From JANWHQ01 sp963775275 (GTDB lineage: Bacteria > Pseudomonadota > Alphaproteobacteria > Caulobacterales > Caulobacteraceae): a DNA stretch of 64,000 nucleotides. The DNA is taken from the NCBI GenBank assembly GCA_963775275.1, contig CAVZII010000005.1, positions 2,232,001 to 2,296,000 on the forward strand, written 5' to 3'. The stretch's first letter is position 1. Each line of letters opens with the position of its first letter. A program made the translations under genes and the position numbers. Of the stretch, positions 45,494-54,426 are shown in pieces. The notes under the pieces are model-generated. The model made no database searches, was not told where the DNA came from, and was given only the letters and a program-made list of their open reading frames with translations.

Positions 45494-47410
45494 CTAGGCG
45501 GAGACCTCGGCCCGGGCCGGCCTGTCCTTGGCGTCGTCGCCGGCGGCGAACAGGGTCTCGAGCCAGGGGACGAGCGCCTCGGCGTCCTCGATGTCCACCA
45601 CGTCGATCCTTCCGCCGTCCGGATCGGGCCGGATGGCCGTCAGCTCCTCCACGCCGGACGAGGGCTTCACCCGCCGAGAGCGGAAGCCGATGCTCCTGAC
45701 CCCTTGGGCCTGGCCGACGAAGGTCATGCCGCCGAAGGTCCCGACCAGGGCCTCCGCCCCGGCGATCACCGCCGACTGCACCGCCAGGAACTCGTTCGGC
45801 CGCACCTGCCCGTCCAGCCGGCGCACCCGCCCGGCGGTCGGGATGTCCGAGGTCAGGCTCGCCGTGGGATCGTCCGCGGGCTCGATCAGCATCACGTCGA
45901 CCTTCCTGGCCAGGGTGCGGACCAGCCCCTCGACCAGGGCGCGGCTTTCCAGCGTGTCGGGCAGCTCATCGCCGGCGTGAAAGGCGGCGGCGACGTAGCG
46001 CGGGGGCAGGGCGCCCAGCCGCTTGGCGGCGGGCCTGAGGTCGATGTTGACCGGCTCGACGCGGGTGTACTGGTGCAGGAAGTTCTCGCCGGCCAGCTTG
46101 TTCCAGCGCCGTCGGAACAGCTTGAACATCACCTGCGGGTGAAGGGCCTGGTAGCGCTCGACCCCCATCGCCCGGGCGGCGGCGCGGTAGATCTCGGAAT
46201 CGATCTTGGCGCTTTGCTCGACGTGGACGTTCGCGACCGCATTCTTCAGCGCCTCGTCCCGGTACTCCTGGCGCTTCAGGGGTGCGAGGTCGAAGACGTC
46301 GAAATAGCGCCCCAGGATCCGCGAGTACCAGGCGCCGACGCCGCCGCGGGAGATGACCACGATCCGCGAGCGGTCGATCCGGTAGTACTTGCGGAACCAG
46401 CGCAGGAACGGGATCCAGTAGAGGAGCTCGTGCCCCACCCCGCCGGTCCAGGGACCGAAGATGATGATCCCGGCCCCGCGGCGCACCCGGTCGATCTCGT
46501 CCTCGACCCATGTCAGGCGGATGAATTCGCTGGGATTGAGCTGAGCGGACAGCACTTCGCGCAGCATGGCGCGCCGCTTGGGCAGAAGGGCCAGGAGCGC
46601 CCCCAGGAGCGGCGGGAACAGCCACCTGGCGTAGGCCCTCGGCGGCCATCCGGCGGCGTGGGCCAGGAGGCCCGCGAGGATCCCTCGGCCGAGGTCGTCG
46701 CCGGTCCGGTCCTCCAGCACGCGCCTCACGGCGTGGTGCAGGAAGGCGATCTCGCCCCTGATCCGCAGGGAAAGGGGGACGGACGTCGTGGGCGCAGGCC
46801 GCCGCGCCCACGCGAGGATCTGCTCCACGTCCTGCCGGACCCCCGGGTCCAGCTCGTCGCTCCCCAGCGCGATGGCCGGCGTTTCCGCGGCGCCGAGCGC
46901 GCCGCTCACCAGCTCCGCCTCCTCGGCGCCCGCGAGGACCGCCGTGCGGACCCCGGCGCGGCGGCAGGCCAGCCACATGTCCAGCCGCCCGATCCCGGCC
47001 TCGCGCCGGGTGGTCAGGAGCATGAGGTCGAGGTCGAGCTGGGCGAGGTAGGCCTCGACCTCCGGGCTCGGGGGGATCGCGCGCAGGAGCGACAGGTCCG
47101 ACTTGCGCCGGGAGGGGGGCTCGGCGGCGGCCGCAGCGTCAAGATCGGTTTCGGGCGTCGCCTCCAGGCCGCTCTGGATGTCGGACAGCACAGGCGCCCA
47201 GCGGTCGGTCCGGCTCGGCGCCTGGCCGATGGCCAGCTCGCTGCTGCGCGCCGCCAGCCGTCCGATCGCGCCGTCGCGGTCCCGGAGCGACTCGCCCTGG
47301 ACGGCCAGGTGCACCGAACAGCCCCGGTCCAGCAGCTCGCAGATCAGCGCCTCGTGCAGGGCGATGGTCCGAATGCTGTCGAGCAGCAGGCCGACGCGAA
47401 GGCGGGTCAT
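45494..47410 (-). CDS. Putative GT-B-like glycosyltransferase of unknown family
   Basis: A 638-residue protein from the ATG at 47410 (MTRLRVGLLLDSIRTIALHE); the start overlaps the stop of the upstream gene (ATGA). The N-terminal segment resembles a Rossmann half of a GT-B enzyme. Near the C-terminus GTFGGMTFVGQAQGVRSIGF resembles the nucleotide-binding glycine-rich loop seen in several surface-polysaccharide transferases (GTxGGxxY/F and GVxSIGF). In between are WVEDEIDRVRRGAGIIIFGP and a poorly conserved helical region. No catalytic family can be assigned. It is translationally coupled to the TPR-GT2 gene. Confidence 0.55.
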   Translation of the reverse strand: MTRLRVGLLLDSIRTIALHEALICELLDRGCSVHLAVQGESLRDRDGAIGRLAARSSELAIGQAPSRTDRWAPVLSDIQSGLEATPETDLDAAAAAEPPSRRKSDLSLLRAIPPSPEVEAYLAQLDLDLMLLTTRREAGIGRLDMWLACRRAGVRTAVLAGAEEAELVSGALGAAETPAIALGSDELDPGVRQDVEQILAWARRPAPTTSVPLSLRIRGEIAFLHHAVRRVLEDRTGDDLGRGILAGLLAHAAGWPPRAYARWLFPPLLGALLALLPKRRAMLREVLSAQLNPSEFIRLTWVEDEIDRVRRGAGIIIFGPWTGGVGHELLYWIPFLRWFRKYYRIDRSRIVVISRGGVGAWYSRILGRYFDVFDLAPLKRQEYRDEALKNAVANVHVEQSAKIDSEIYRAAARAMGVERYQALHPQVMFKLFRRRWNKLAGENFLHQYTRVEPVNIDLRPAAKRLGALPPRYVAAAFHAGDELPDTLESRALVEGLVRTLARKVDVMLIEPADDPTASLTSDIPTAGRVRRLDGQVRPNEFLAVQSAVIAGAEALVGTFGGMTFVGQAQGVRSIGFRSRRVKPSSGVEELTAIRPDPDGGRIDVVDIEDAEALVPWLETLFAAGDDAKDRPARAEVSA

Positions 47411-50025
47411 GGCTCGGCGCCTTCGCCCTGGCCGGCGCCGGGCCTGAAGGCCCAATCGGTCCAGATCGCCGCGCCCGTCACGTCCTCGAGCAGCTGGGCG
47501 GTCGCGGTGCGCTCCTTGTAGGCGGGGCTGGCGCTGGTCCTCAGGTCCTCGCGCATGACGCCCCTCAGGTGCACGGCGAAGGGCGCGCCCCGCCAGACGA
47601 AGGATTCGGGCGACAGGGTCTCGATGGCGGGGTGGTGGAAGGCCGGCGCCTGTCCCGATTCCACATAGGTCCCGTCCGCGGGCAGGAACCGCCATCGCCT
47701 CGGGACCAGGCGATCCCAGCGCCGGCCGGCGGCCGTGGCGAGCTTGGCCGGGGTCTGGAACTCGGTCTTCATGTCGATCACCGGCTGGGCGCAGTCGAAC
47801 ACGGCCGGCCGGATATCCTTGAAACGGCGGTGGAGCAGCCAGCCGGTGTCCCGCCGCGACTCCAGCAGCAGGCGGCTCCTCAGCGTCGGGGCGAAGCGCT
47901 TCAGCCAGACCTGCAGGGGCGCCTTGGAGGCGTCCACGTCCTCGGCCAGGGCCGGGGTGAAGTCCAGCGTGTCCGCGCCGGCCTTGGCGAGGTCGATCAT
48001 CAGGAAGTGGACGCAGGGGAAGTAGCGCCACTTGCGGTTCCAGACGTAGCTCCAGGGCGCGCCGAACAACGTCAGCGCCCGCCGGCGCATGTGGTCGATG
48101 ATCTCGCCGATCCAGTTCCGGTAGATGACGAAGAAGTCCGGATCCAGGACCAGCAGATAGGGCGTCGTCACCTTGCGGACGGCCAGGTTCAACGCCGCGG
48201 CGTGGTGATAGCTGCCCCGCCCGTGCTCGGTGCGCGACAGATCCTGATCAACTCCCGAGATCACCTCCACCCGGGGGTGGGCGATCTGCAGGCCGGGCTC
48301 CGCGGGGCCCGAGTTGTCGACGACCAGCAGGCGGAAAGGCGCGCCTGGGTTCATCGCCTCGATCAGGGCCGGCTGGCGACGCACGAAGCCGTAGTGCTGC
48401 TCCAGCACCACCGTCACGATGGTCAGCATCGGCTCGCCCGCCGCCGACCGGACGTCGGCCGCGCGCTGGGCGGCCTTGGGCGCCTCGGGATCGTCCAGGC
48501 CCGCCAGCGCCTCGGCGCGCAGGTCATATCCCTCCGGATCGTAGGGCGAGCTTTGGATCAACCGCTGGCCGAGCCGTTCCAGCTCGGGCCAGGCCCGCAG
48601 CGCCTTGGCCATGGCGATGGCGGTCGGAACCGCTCGCGCTTGCCGGACATCGTCGTCGGTCGGCTCGAACCGGTCGAGGTAGCTCATGTAGTCCGCCAGC
48701 ACGACCGGATCGGGCGTTTCCGGGTCCGGACGGCCTTGGGCTTCCAGCGCCTTCGCCAGCGCTTCTAGGGCCTCGGGGTCCTCGGGCAAGGCCAGCAGCA
48801 GCCGCCGCGCGAATTTCTCTAGCCTCCTCCAGTCCTCCCGCTCGGCGGCGCGAACGAGGCCGTTGGACGTCGCCTTGAGGCTGGCGGTGCTGTCGACGTC
48901 CGGGACGAACGCCTCCAGGAGCCCGTCGTACACCTCCAGCGCCTCGTCATGGTTCCTCTGCTTCTCCAGCGTCTTTGCCAGCTGGTACTGGCCGTTCCAG
49001 CGGCGGCGCCCCGCCGCCTGCCGCGCGCGCTTGAGCTTGAGGCTGATCTCATCGACCTCCGTCCCCTGGGCCTCCGCCGCCTTCCTCAGCTGCGCCTCGC
49101 CCGCGGGATCCTCGGGGAACCAGAGCATCAGCTTGGTGGCCAGGTCCTCGAGGCGGGCCTGGTCGCCGACCGTCTCGGCCCAGCCCACGGCTTCGCTCAG
49201 CGCCCGGTGGGAGCGTTCATCCGCCTCGTCCTGCGGCGGGAAGGCGTCCAGGAAGCGATCGTAAGCATCGAGCGCCTCGGAAAGACGGCCCATGGCGGCC
49301 AGCGTCTCGATCTCGAGGTAGGCAAGTCCCCAGGGGCCGCCGGCCTCGGCCCGACGCAAGCGCTCGAGCTCGGTCTCGGTGTCTCCGGCGCGGCCCTGTC
49401 CGGCCAGGGCCTGGCCGAGCCATTCGGCGGGCAGCGGATCCTCGGGCCACGCCAGAACGGCCCTGCGCGCCGCAGCCTCCATCTGCGGCCAGGTCCCGAG
49501 CCGGATGGCGCATTCGACGAACCGGCTCACGGCCTTGTAGCCGTTCCCATCCTTGTTTTCGGGGGGAAACCGCTCCATCAGCTTCGCGAAGGCTGCAGCG
49601 GCCTCTGCGATCCGGCCGCGCTTGGCGAGCGCCTGGGCGCCGAGGTACCCGCGCTGCCACACCGCCGCCGACATGGCCTGGCGCATGCGCTTCAGCGCAA
49701 GGGGGAGCTCCGCTTCGCGGTCCTGGCCCCTCAGCGCCATCGCCAGGCGCTCCGGCGGCTCGGTCTCGGCAGGGAAGGCCCGGCTCATGCGCTGCGCCAG
49801 GGCCTCGAGCTGCGCCCATTCGCCCAGTTCGGCCGCGCAGTCGCAAGCCCGTGACAGGACCTTCAGGTGCAGCTTGACCTCGAATTCCTCGCCGAGCCGG
49901 TCCAGCAGCTGCAGGAGCAACGGCAGCGCGGCGGCCCAGTTCTTCGCCTCGCGCAGGTTCTGGGCGCGCGAATAGAGCGCCTGATCGTCCATGAACTCGT
50001 CGGCCACTGAGGCTCCTTCAGCCAC
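47407..50025 (-). CDS. TPR-repeat protein with C-terminal GT2 glycosyltransferase
   Basis: An 872-residue two-domain protein. Residues about 15-520 are tetratricopeptide-like helical repeats (ALYSRAQNLREAKNWAAALP and recurrent GRIAEAAAAFAKLMERFPPE, GRLSEALDAYDRFLDAFPPQ). From about 540 a GT-A domain follows: MLTIVTVVLEQHYGFVRRQP, LLVVDNSG, GSYHHAAALNLAVRKVTTPY and LLVLDPDFFVIYRN, with the DxD motif DPDF. The TPR part may hold a protein acceptor, as in peptide-modifying transferases. It ends ATGA-coupled to the gene at 45494. A start at 49992 is also possible. Confidence 0.75.
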   Translation of the reverse strand: MAEGASVADEFMDDQALYSRAQNLREAKNWAAALPLLLQLLDRLGEEFEVKLHLKVLSRACDCAAELGEWAQLEALAQRMSRAFPAETEPPERLAMALRGQDREAELPLALKRMRQAMSAAVWQRGYLGAQALAKRGRIAEAAAAFAKLMERFPPENKDGNGYKAVSRFVECAIRLGTWPQMEAAARRAVLAWPEDPLPAEWLGQALAGQGRAGDTETELERLRRAEAGGPWGLAYLEIETLAAMGRLSEALDAYDRFLDAFPPQDEADERSHRALSEAVGWAETVGDQARLEDLATKLMLWFPEDPAGEAQLRKAAEAQGTEVDEISLKLKRARQAAGRRRWNGQYQLAKTLEKQRNHDEALEVYDGLLEAFVPDVDSTASLKATSNGLVRAAEREDWRRLEKFARRLLLALPEDPEALEALAKALEAQGRPDPETPDPVVLADYMSYLDRFEPTDDDVRQARAVPTAIAMAKALRAWPELERLGQRLIQSSPYDPEGYDLRAEALAGLDDPEAPKAAQRAADVRSAAGEPMLTIVTVVLEQHYGFVRRQPALIEAMNPGAPFRLLVVDNSGPAEPGLQIAHPRVEVISGVDQDLSRTEHGRGSYHHAAALNLAVRKVTTPYLLVLDPDFFVIYRNWIGEIIDHMRRRALTLFGAPWSYVWNRKWRYFPCVHFLMIDLAKAGADTLDFTPALAEDVDASKAPLQVWLKRFAPTLRSRLLLESRRDTGWLLHRRFKDIRPAVFDCAQPVIDMKTEFQTPAKLATAAGRRWDRLVPRRWRFLPADGTYVESGQAPAFHHPAIETLSPESFVWRGAPFAVHLRGVMREDLRTSASPAYKERTATAQLLEDVTGAAIWTDWAFRPGAGQGEGAEP

Positions 50026-50231
50026 GCCTGCCCGGCGGAGTTTAGACGCTGATTTGCACAGGGAAAGTCAATCGCAAACGGGGACTCGCGGCCTCAGCCT
50101 CGACCGTGAGCGGCGTTGACAACCGCTGGCCGAAACGCCAAGCAAAACGTCTATTCGTCGGGGGGTTACGAGGCCGTCCGCGACGTGACGACCAGCCCTT
50201 TGATCTCGCTCGTTTCGGTTCGCAGCGTCGG

Positions 50232-51197
50232 ATGACCGGCAAGCTTCCATTCATCGACTACGCGAGCCATCCGCTCTACGGCGGCATGTACGAGCCGCAT
50301 CCGGTGCTGGGGCGCCGTGCGGTCGAGGCGCTGCAGCCCCTGATCGCCGAGATGCAGGCGCTGGAGGATCTGAGGGCCAGCCGCTTCGGCTACAAGCTCG
50401 GCGCGGCGGACGCCATCGGCGCGGAGCTGGCCGAGACGGGGCTCAGCCGGATCCAGCTCTCTGGCGCGGTGATGGACCGCATCGAGCGCGGCGCCGCGCC
50501 CCTCGTCAGCGAGGTCGAGGCCCGCATCGACGAGGCCCGCGCGGCCGGCCAGCCCCTGAAATACAAGACCGCGCTCGCGCCGATCCAGCCGGCCGCGCAC
50601 CCGCAGCTCTGGTCGGCGCTGGAGGCCGCCGCGCGCGAGGCGGGCGTGCTCGAGATCGCCGCGACCTTCTTCGACGCCCCGGCGGCCAAGCTCCACGCCT
50701 GCGGCCTCTTGGTGAACAAGCCCGACCAGGACTGGGCGGTTCGCCTGTTCCCGGGCCTGGAGGTCGAGGCGCCGCCGACCGCCGGCTTCCACGTGGACTC
50801 CAACGGCAAGTGCTTCGTCAAGGCGGTGCTCTATCTGAACGATGTCGGTCCCGATCAGGGGCCGTTCAGCCTCGTCAATGGCAGCCATCGCTGGGACGAG
50901 GGCGCCGCCGGCCGCGTCCGCCGGCGCGCCTTCGACAAGTCCGAGCTCGTCAGCCGCTCGGGCAAGAAGCGGCGGATCTTCGCCTCGCTGCCGCCCGAGC
51001 TGCAGGTCAAGGCGGAGTTCGGCGGCGACATGCTCGCCGACGCCCCCGAGACGAAGGCCTTGCTCGAGCAGGAGATCGTGGCGACCGGGCCGCGCGGCCA
51101 GCTCGCCCTGTTCGACCCGGAATCCGTGCACCGCGGCGGCAACGTCCGCCGCGGCGAGCGCAAGGCCATCCTGGTCACCACCGAAGCCCTCTGGTGA
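50232..51197 (+). CDS. PhyH-type Fe(II)/2-oxoglutarate oxygenase, copy 2
   Basis: A 321-residue paralogue of the gene at 44434-45405. From ATG 50232 it begins MTGKLPFIDYASHPLYGGMY. The iron ligands are HxD in GFHVDSNGKCFVK and His in DPESVHRGGNVRRG; the block YLNDVGPDQGPFSLVNGSHR lies between. An in-frame upstream extension to 50106 is possible but does not match the paralogue. It is divergent from the TPR-GT2 gene. Two such enzymes in one cluster suggest two hydroxylation steps or two substrates. Confidence 0.85.
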   Translation: MTGKLPFIDYASHPLYGGMYEPHPVLGRRAVEALQPLIAEMQALEDLRASRFGYKLGAADAIGAELAETGLSRIQLSGAVMDRIERGAAPLVSEVEARIDEARAAGQPLKYKTALAPIQPAAHPQLWSALEAAAREAGVLEIAATFFDAPAAKLHACGLLVNKPDQDWAVRLFPGLEVEAPPTAGFHVDSNGKCFVKAVLYLNDVGPDQGPFSLVNGSHRWDEGAAGRVRRRAFDKSELVSRSGKKRRIFASLPPELQVKAEFGGDMLADAPETKALLEQEIVATGPRGQLALFDPESVHRGGNVRRGERKAILVTTEALW

Positions 51198-51235
51198 GAC
51201 GTCGCAGCGGGCGCGCGCCCGCCTGGCGCGGGCCT

Positions 51236-51402
51236 CTAGTGTGGTGGATCAGAAGTTCGCATGATGATGGCGGCTCCCGCAGTTGCGAACTTCTGATCCT
51301 TAAACCACACTAGAATCATAGACTTGCTAGTGTCCCGATCAATTCCGAAGTTCGCATCTGCCTGGCAAAAAGCGCTGGCGAACTTCGGAATCGGGACACT
51401 AG
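51236..51402 (+). repeat. CTAG-ended palindromic repeat, copy 4 (A+B)
   Basis: Module A spans 51236-51313 (78 bp) and module B spans 51327-51402, same order as copies 1 and 3. The final CTAG (51399-51402) provides the stop codon of the EVE-domain gene on the minus strand. Confidence 0.9.
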
Positions 51403-51812
51403 CTCGCTGCGCCGCCCATCTTCAGCACCCTGGCCCACTCGGCGGGCGTCACCGGCTGGACCGACAGGCGCGAGTTCCTCACCAGCACCATGTCCTTGAG
51501 CGCCGGCTCCGCCTTGATCTCGGCGAGCGTCACCGGCCGCTTCAGGGGGGCCTTGGCCTCGATGTCCACGCACACGAACACGCCCGAGGGATCGGTGGGA
51601 TCCGCATAGGCCTCCCGCACGACCCTGGTCGTCCCGACCACGGCCCGCTCGTCGCCGGAGTGGTAGAACAGCGCCTCGTCGCCGGGCTTCATCGCCATCA
51701 GGTGCAGCTTGGCCTGGTGGTTGCGCACGCCGGTCCAGGCGTCCGCCCCGGCCTTGGCGTGCTGGTCCCACGACCAGGTCCCCGGCTCGGACTTCACCAG
51801 CCAATACGCCAT
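51399..51812 (-). CDS. EVE-domain protein
   Basis: A 137-residue protein from the ATG at 51812 (MAYWLVKSEPGTWSWDQHAK). The EVE signature is clear: WLVKSEPxxxSW, TGVRNHQAKLHLMAMKPGDE, ALFYHSGDERAVVGTTRVVR and PLKRPVTLAEIKAEPALKDM then VLVRNSRLSVQPV. These domains are PUA-like and bind modified bases in DNA or RNA. Stand-alone short forms are widespread in Proteobacteria and of unknown cellular role. The stop codon comes from repeat copy 4, so the last residues (GGAAS) may not be ancestral. Confidence 0.88.
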   Translation of the reverse strand: MAYWLVKSEPGTWSWDQHAKAGADAWTGVRNHQAKLHLMAMKPGDEALFYHSGDERAVVGTTRVVREAYADPTDPSGVFVCVDIEAKAPLKRPVTLAEIKAEPALKDMVLVRNSRLSVQPVTPAEWARVLKMGGAAS

Positions 51813-51985
51813 CGATCCCGTCTCCCGCCAAGGCCGCGCGGCGGCGATGGTGGAGCGGACCGACGCCCGCGGCAAGGCCGCGTTGACAGGCGCGGCGGCC
51901 CCGGTCCTAATCCGCGGCGCTCCGCTCTCGTCCGAGACGCTGGATGACGGCCGGGCCGCCGGCTTGCCCTGTAGAGCGCGGTTGG

Positions 51986-53254
51986 ATGTCCGAGGCGTCG
52001 CCCAAGCTCCCCAAGTCCGTGTCCATGGTCGTCGGCCACGACGACGCGAGCCTGTTCCGGTACGTCGGCCGCGATCGGGTCCGCACCGTCGAACCGGCGT
52101 CCGGCGAGCCGGTCGACCTGATCCTCTTCGCCTGCAGCCGCACCCTGGCCTTCACCGAAACATCCTCGGACCTGCCCGCCTCGGTGTGGGCGCAGGCCGC
52201 GCGCGGCGCGGCGCGCGTCGTGTTCGACGCCAGCGGCGAAGGCCAGGCGCATGACCCGGACCGGAGCCGGCGACTGCACGGCTTCCTCGAGCGCCAGGGC
52301 GTCGCCGCCGACCGCGCCGTCTACGTCACCCAGGACCGCGGCTATGGCGGGGACTACGCGGCGTTCTGCGCCGAGACCGGAGCCCCGCGGCGGATGCGGG
52401 TGCTCTACTACGACTATTGGATCCGCCGCGTGATGCGGGAGGTTCAGCCCCGGGCCGAGGCGCTGTTCGAGCAGGGCCTCGTCTCGTTCCGCGCGAGGGC
52501 CCGCCGTCGCGAGCGCCGCTTCATCGCCCTGACCTTCACCCCGCGCCCGTCCAAGACGCTGTTCCTCCTGCGGCTCCTGCGCGACGATCTGTGGGACCGG
52601 GGGTTCGTGTCGTTCGGCGGGTTCGGCGCGAAGTTCGGCCACAAGACCGGGAACCTCCCCAAGTTCGCTCGCCAGATGACCGACCTGACGGGCTTCGAGG
52701 ACCTGGCGGCGGAATTGGCGCCGCTGCTGCCGGACCTGGATCGCAAGGGCGCGGTGGTGTTCGGCGCGGGCGCCCGGTCCGAGGTCCGGACGGCCTATCT
52801 GGCGGCGCTGGACTTCGCCACCCCGATCGCCGAGCACGACCGGTCCTGGTTCAGCGTGGTGGTCGAGTCGGAGATGATGGACCGCGCGTGCCGCATCACG
52901 GAGAAGCCGTTCCGGCCGCTGCTCAATTTCCATCCCTTCAGCGTGCTCGGAAATCCCGTCGCCCTCGAGCGCCTGCGCGAGCTGGGCTTCCAGACCTTCC
53001 CCGAGCTGTTCGACGAGGCCTATGACCTCGAGCCCGACCCCCGCCGCCGCTTCGAGATGGTCTATGCCGGCCTTCGCCGGCTCTGCGCCCTGGACGAGGC
53101 CGAACTCGACCGGCTGGAGGCCCAGGTGGCCGAGAAGGTGGTGTTCAACGCCGATCGGGCGATGCGCCGGCTGCCGGGGATCTATCGCGACAGGATCGAC
53201 GGCGAGCTGCTCGCCGACCTCTGCGCCAAGCCCGCCGGCGCGGATCCGGCCTGA
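51986..53254 (+). CDS. Conserved hypothetical protein of surface-polysaccharide loci
   Basis: A 422-residue protein from ATG 51986 (MSEASPKLPKSVSMVVGHDD). No known catalytic motif is certain. Recognisable blocks are SLFRYVGRDRV, FACSRTLAFTETS, FIALTFTPRPSKTLFLLRLL, and the C-terminal TEKPFRPLLNFHPFSVLGNP followed by RELGFQTFPELFDEAYD. The last block recurs in proteins of glycan clusters. It stands alone between repeat copy 4 with the EVE gene and a convergent FkbM gene. A degenerate duplicate of its first codons occurs at 59141-59170. Confidence 0.5.
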   Translation: MSEASPKLPKSVSMVVGHDDASLFRYVGRDRVRTVEPASGEPVDLILFACSRTLAFTETSSDLPASVWAQAARGAARVVFDASGEGQAHDPDRSRRLHGFLERQGVAADRAVYVTQDRGYGGDYAAFCAETGAPRRMRVLYYDYWIRRVMREVQPRAEALFEQGLVSFRARARRRERRFIALTFTPRPSKTLFLLRLLRDDLWDRGFVSFGGFGAKFGHKTGNLPKFARQMTDLTGFEDLAAELAPLLPDLDRKGAVVFGAGARSEVRTAYLAALDFATPIAEHDRSWFSVVVESEMMDRACRITEKPFRPLLNFHPFSVLGNPVALERLRELGFQTFPELFDEAYDLEPDPRRRFEMVYAGLRRLCALDEAELDRLEAQVAEKVVFNADRAMRRLPGIYRDRIDGELLADLCAKPAGADPA

Positions 53255-53333
53255 CTTGGCCAATGCGCGGTCCGACGGCCAACCGAGCGCGAGGTCGTTG
53301 GCCGCCCGGAGCGGCGCGGGGGCGCGAGCCGCT

Positions 53334-54101
53334 TCAGCCTCTCACGTACCAGTCGTCGAACAGGCTGATCTCCGGCCACTGCCTGCGGTAGCCCTTGGAC
53401 GACAGCAGATCGTAGAGGCCCTCGCGCGCCGGCGTGAAATTGTGCTCCACGGCGATCGCGCGCACCTCGCGGCGGCCGAAGTCGAACGCCTGCAGGATAT
53501 CCAGCTCCGATCCCTCGGTGTCGATCGACATGAAGTCGATCACCTCCGGCGCGGCGTGCTCGTCCAGAAGGTCGTCCAGGCTGATGGTCTGCACCGAAAC
53601 GGTTCGAGCGCCTTCGGCGCGCCGCTCCTCGTGGCTGTCGCCGGGAGAGATGGCCGCGATCCTCGAGAACTCGGGCTTGCGCGCCGCCAGGAACTCCAGC
53701 GTCCGGCCCGAGGCCGAGTAGACGCACTTGGTCGAGATCGCGCACCGCCGCGCCGCCTTCAGCTCCTCCGCGCAACCGGGGTTCGGCTCGGCCAGGATCC
53801 CGTCCCAGCCCATCTCTGCCTCGAGCAGATAGGTGTTGCTGAGGTAGACGCCGCCCGCCGCGCCGAACTCGACGAAATAGCCGCCCTGCTTGCGCCCCGA
53901 GACCCAATAGGCCCAAAGGTCCTGGAAGAGCTGGGCCTTGGACCTGCGGGCGTTCGCCATCACCAGCGCCGCGAACTGCCAGACGTCGCCGACGTCGTCG
54001 GGCGCCGCACGCAGGTGGCTGAACAGCGCCTGGAGCCGTTTGCCGTACTTGGGGTTGCCTTGGGCGAACTCGTCGATCGGCAGGGACGGGGCGTTGGACA
54101 T
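53334..54101 (-). CDS. FkbM-family SAM methyltransferase 1
   Basis: A 255-residue protein from the ATG at 54101 (MSNAPSLPIDEFAQGNPKYG). Motif I is GYFVEFGAAGGVYLSNTYLL, then LLAEPNP-like ILAEPNPGCAEEL; the FkbM hallmark SIDTEGSELDILQAFDF is present. The family methylates sugar or polyketide hydroxyls. In the glycan context it probably methylates a sugar residue. It is the last gene on its strand before repeat copy 5 and a second FkbM-type gene. Confidence 0.85.
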   Translation of the reverse strand: MSNAPSLPIDEFAQGNPKYGKRLQALFSHLRAAPDDVGDVWQFAALVMANARRSKAQLFQDLWAYWVSGRKQGGYFVEFGAAGGVYLSNTYLLEAEMGWDGILAEPNPGCAEELKAARRCAISTKCVYSASGRTLEFLAARKPEFSRIAAISPGDSHEERRAEGARTVSVQTISLDDLLDEHAAPEVIDFMSIDTEGSELDILQAFDFGRREVRAIAVEHNFTPAREGLYDLLSSKGYRRQWPEISLFDDWYVRG

Positions 54102-54260
54102 GAAGTCGGGGGCTCGGGCCGGTCGAAGGGCGCCGAGCGTTAGCACGCGTCACCGAATCCCGCCAATCGGCGGCCGGGACGAGCGGACACGGCGCCTGGA
54201 GCGCGTTCCGCAAAAATGGAACCCGGTTTCGCGGCAGGAACGCGCTCGAGCGTTTGAAAT

Positions 54261-54426
54261 CTAGTGTCCCGATTCCGAAGTTCGCCAGCGCATTTGCAAG
54301 GCGGATGCGAACTTCGGAATCGATAAGGACACTAGCAAATGTATGATTCTAGTGTGGTTTACGGATCAGAAGTTCGCAGCCGAGGGCGCCGCCATCATCA
54401 TGCGAACTTCTGATCCACCACACTAG
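54261..54426 (-). repeat. CTAG-ended palindromic repeat, copy 5 (B+A, inverted)
   Basis: Module B spans 54261-54335 and module A spans 54349-54426, with CTAG at all four ends. By eye it is identical to copy 2 at 10334. Its last CTAG (54423-54426) supplies the stop codon of the FkbM 2 gene. Confidence 0.92.
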
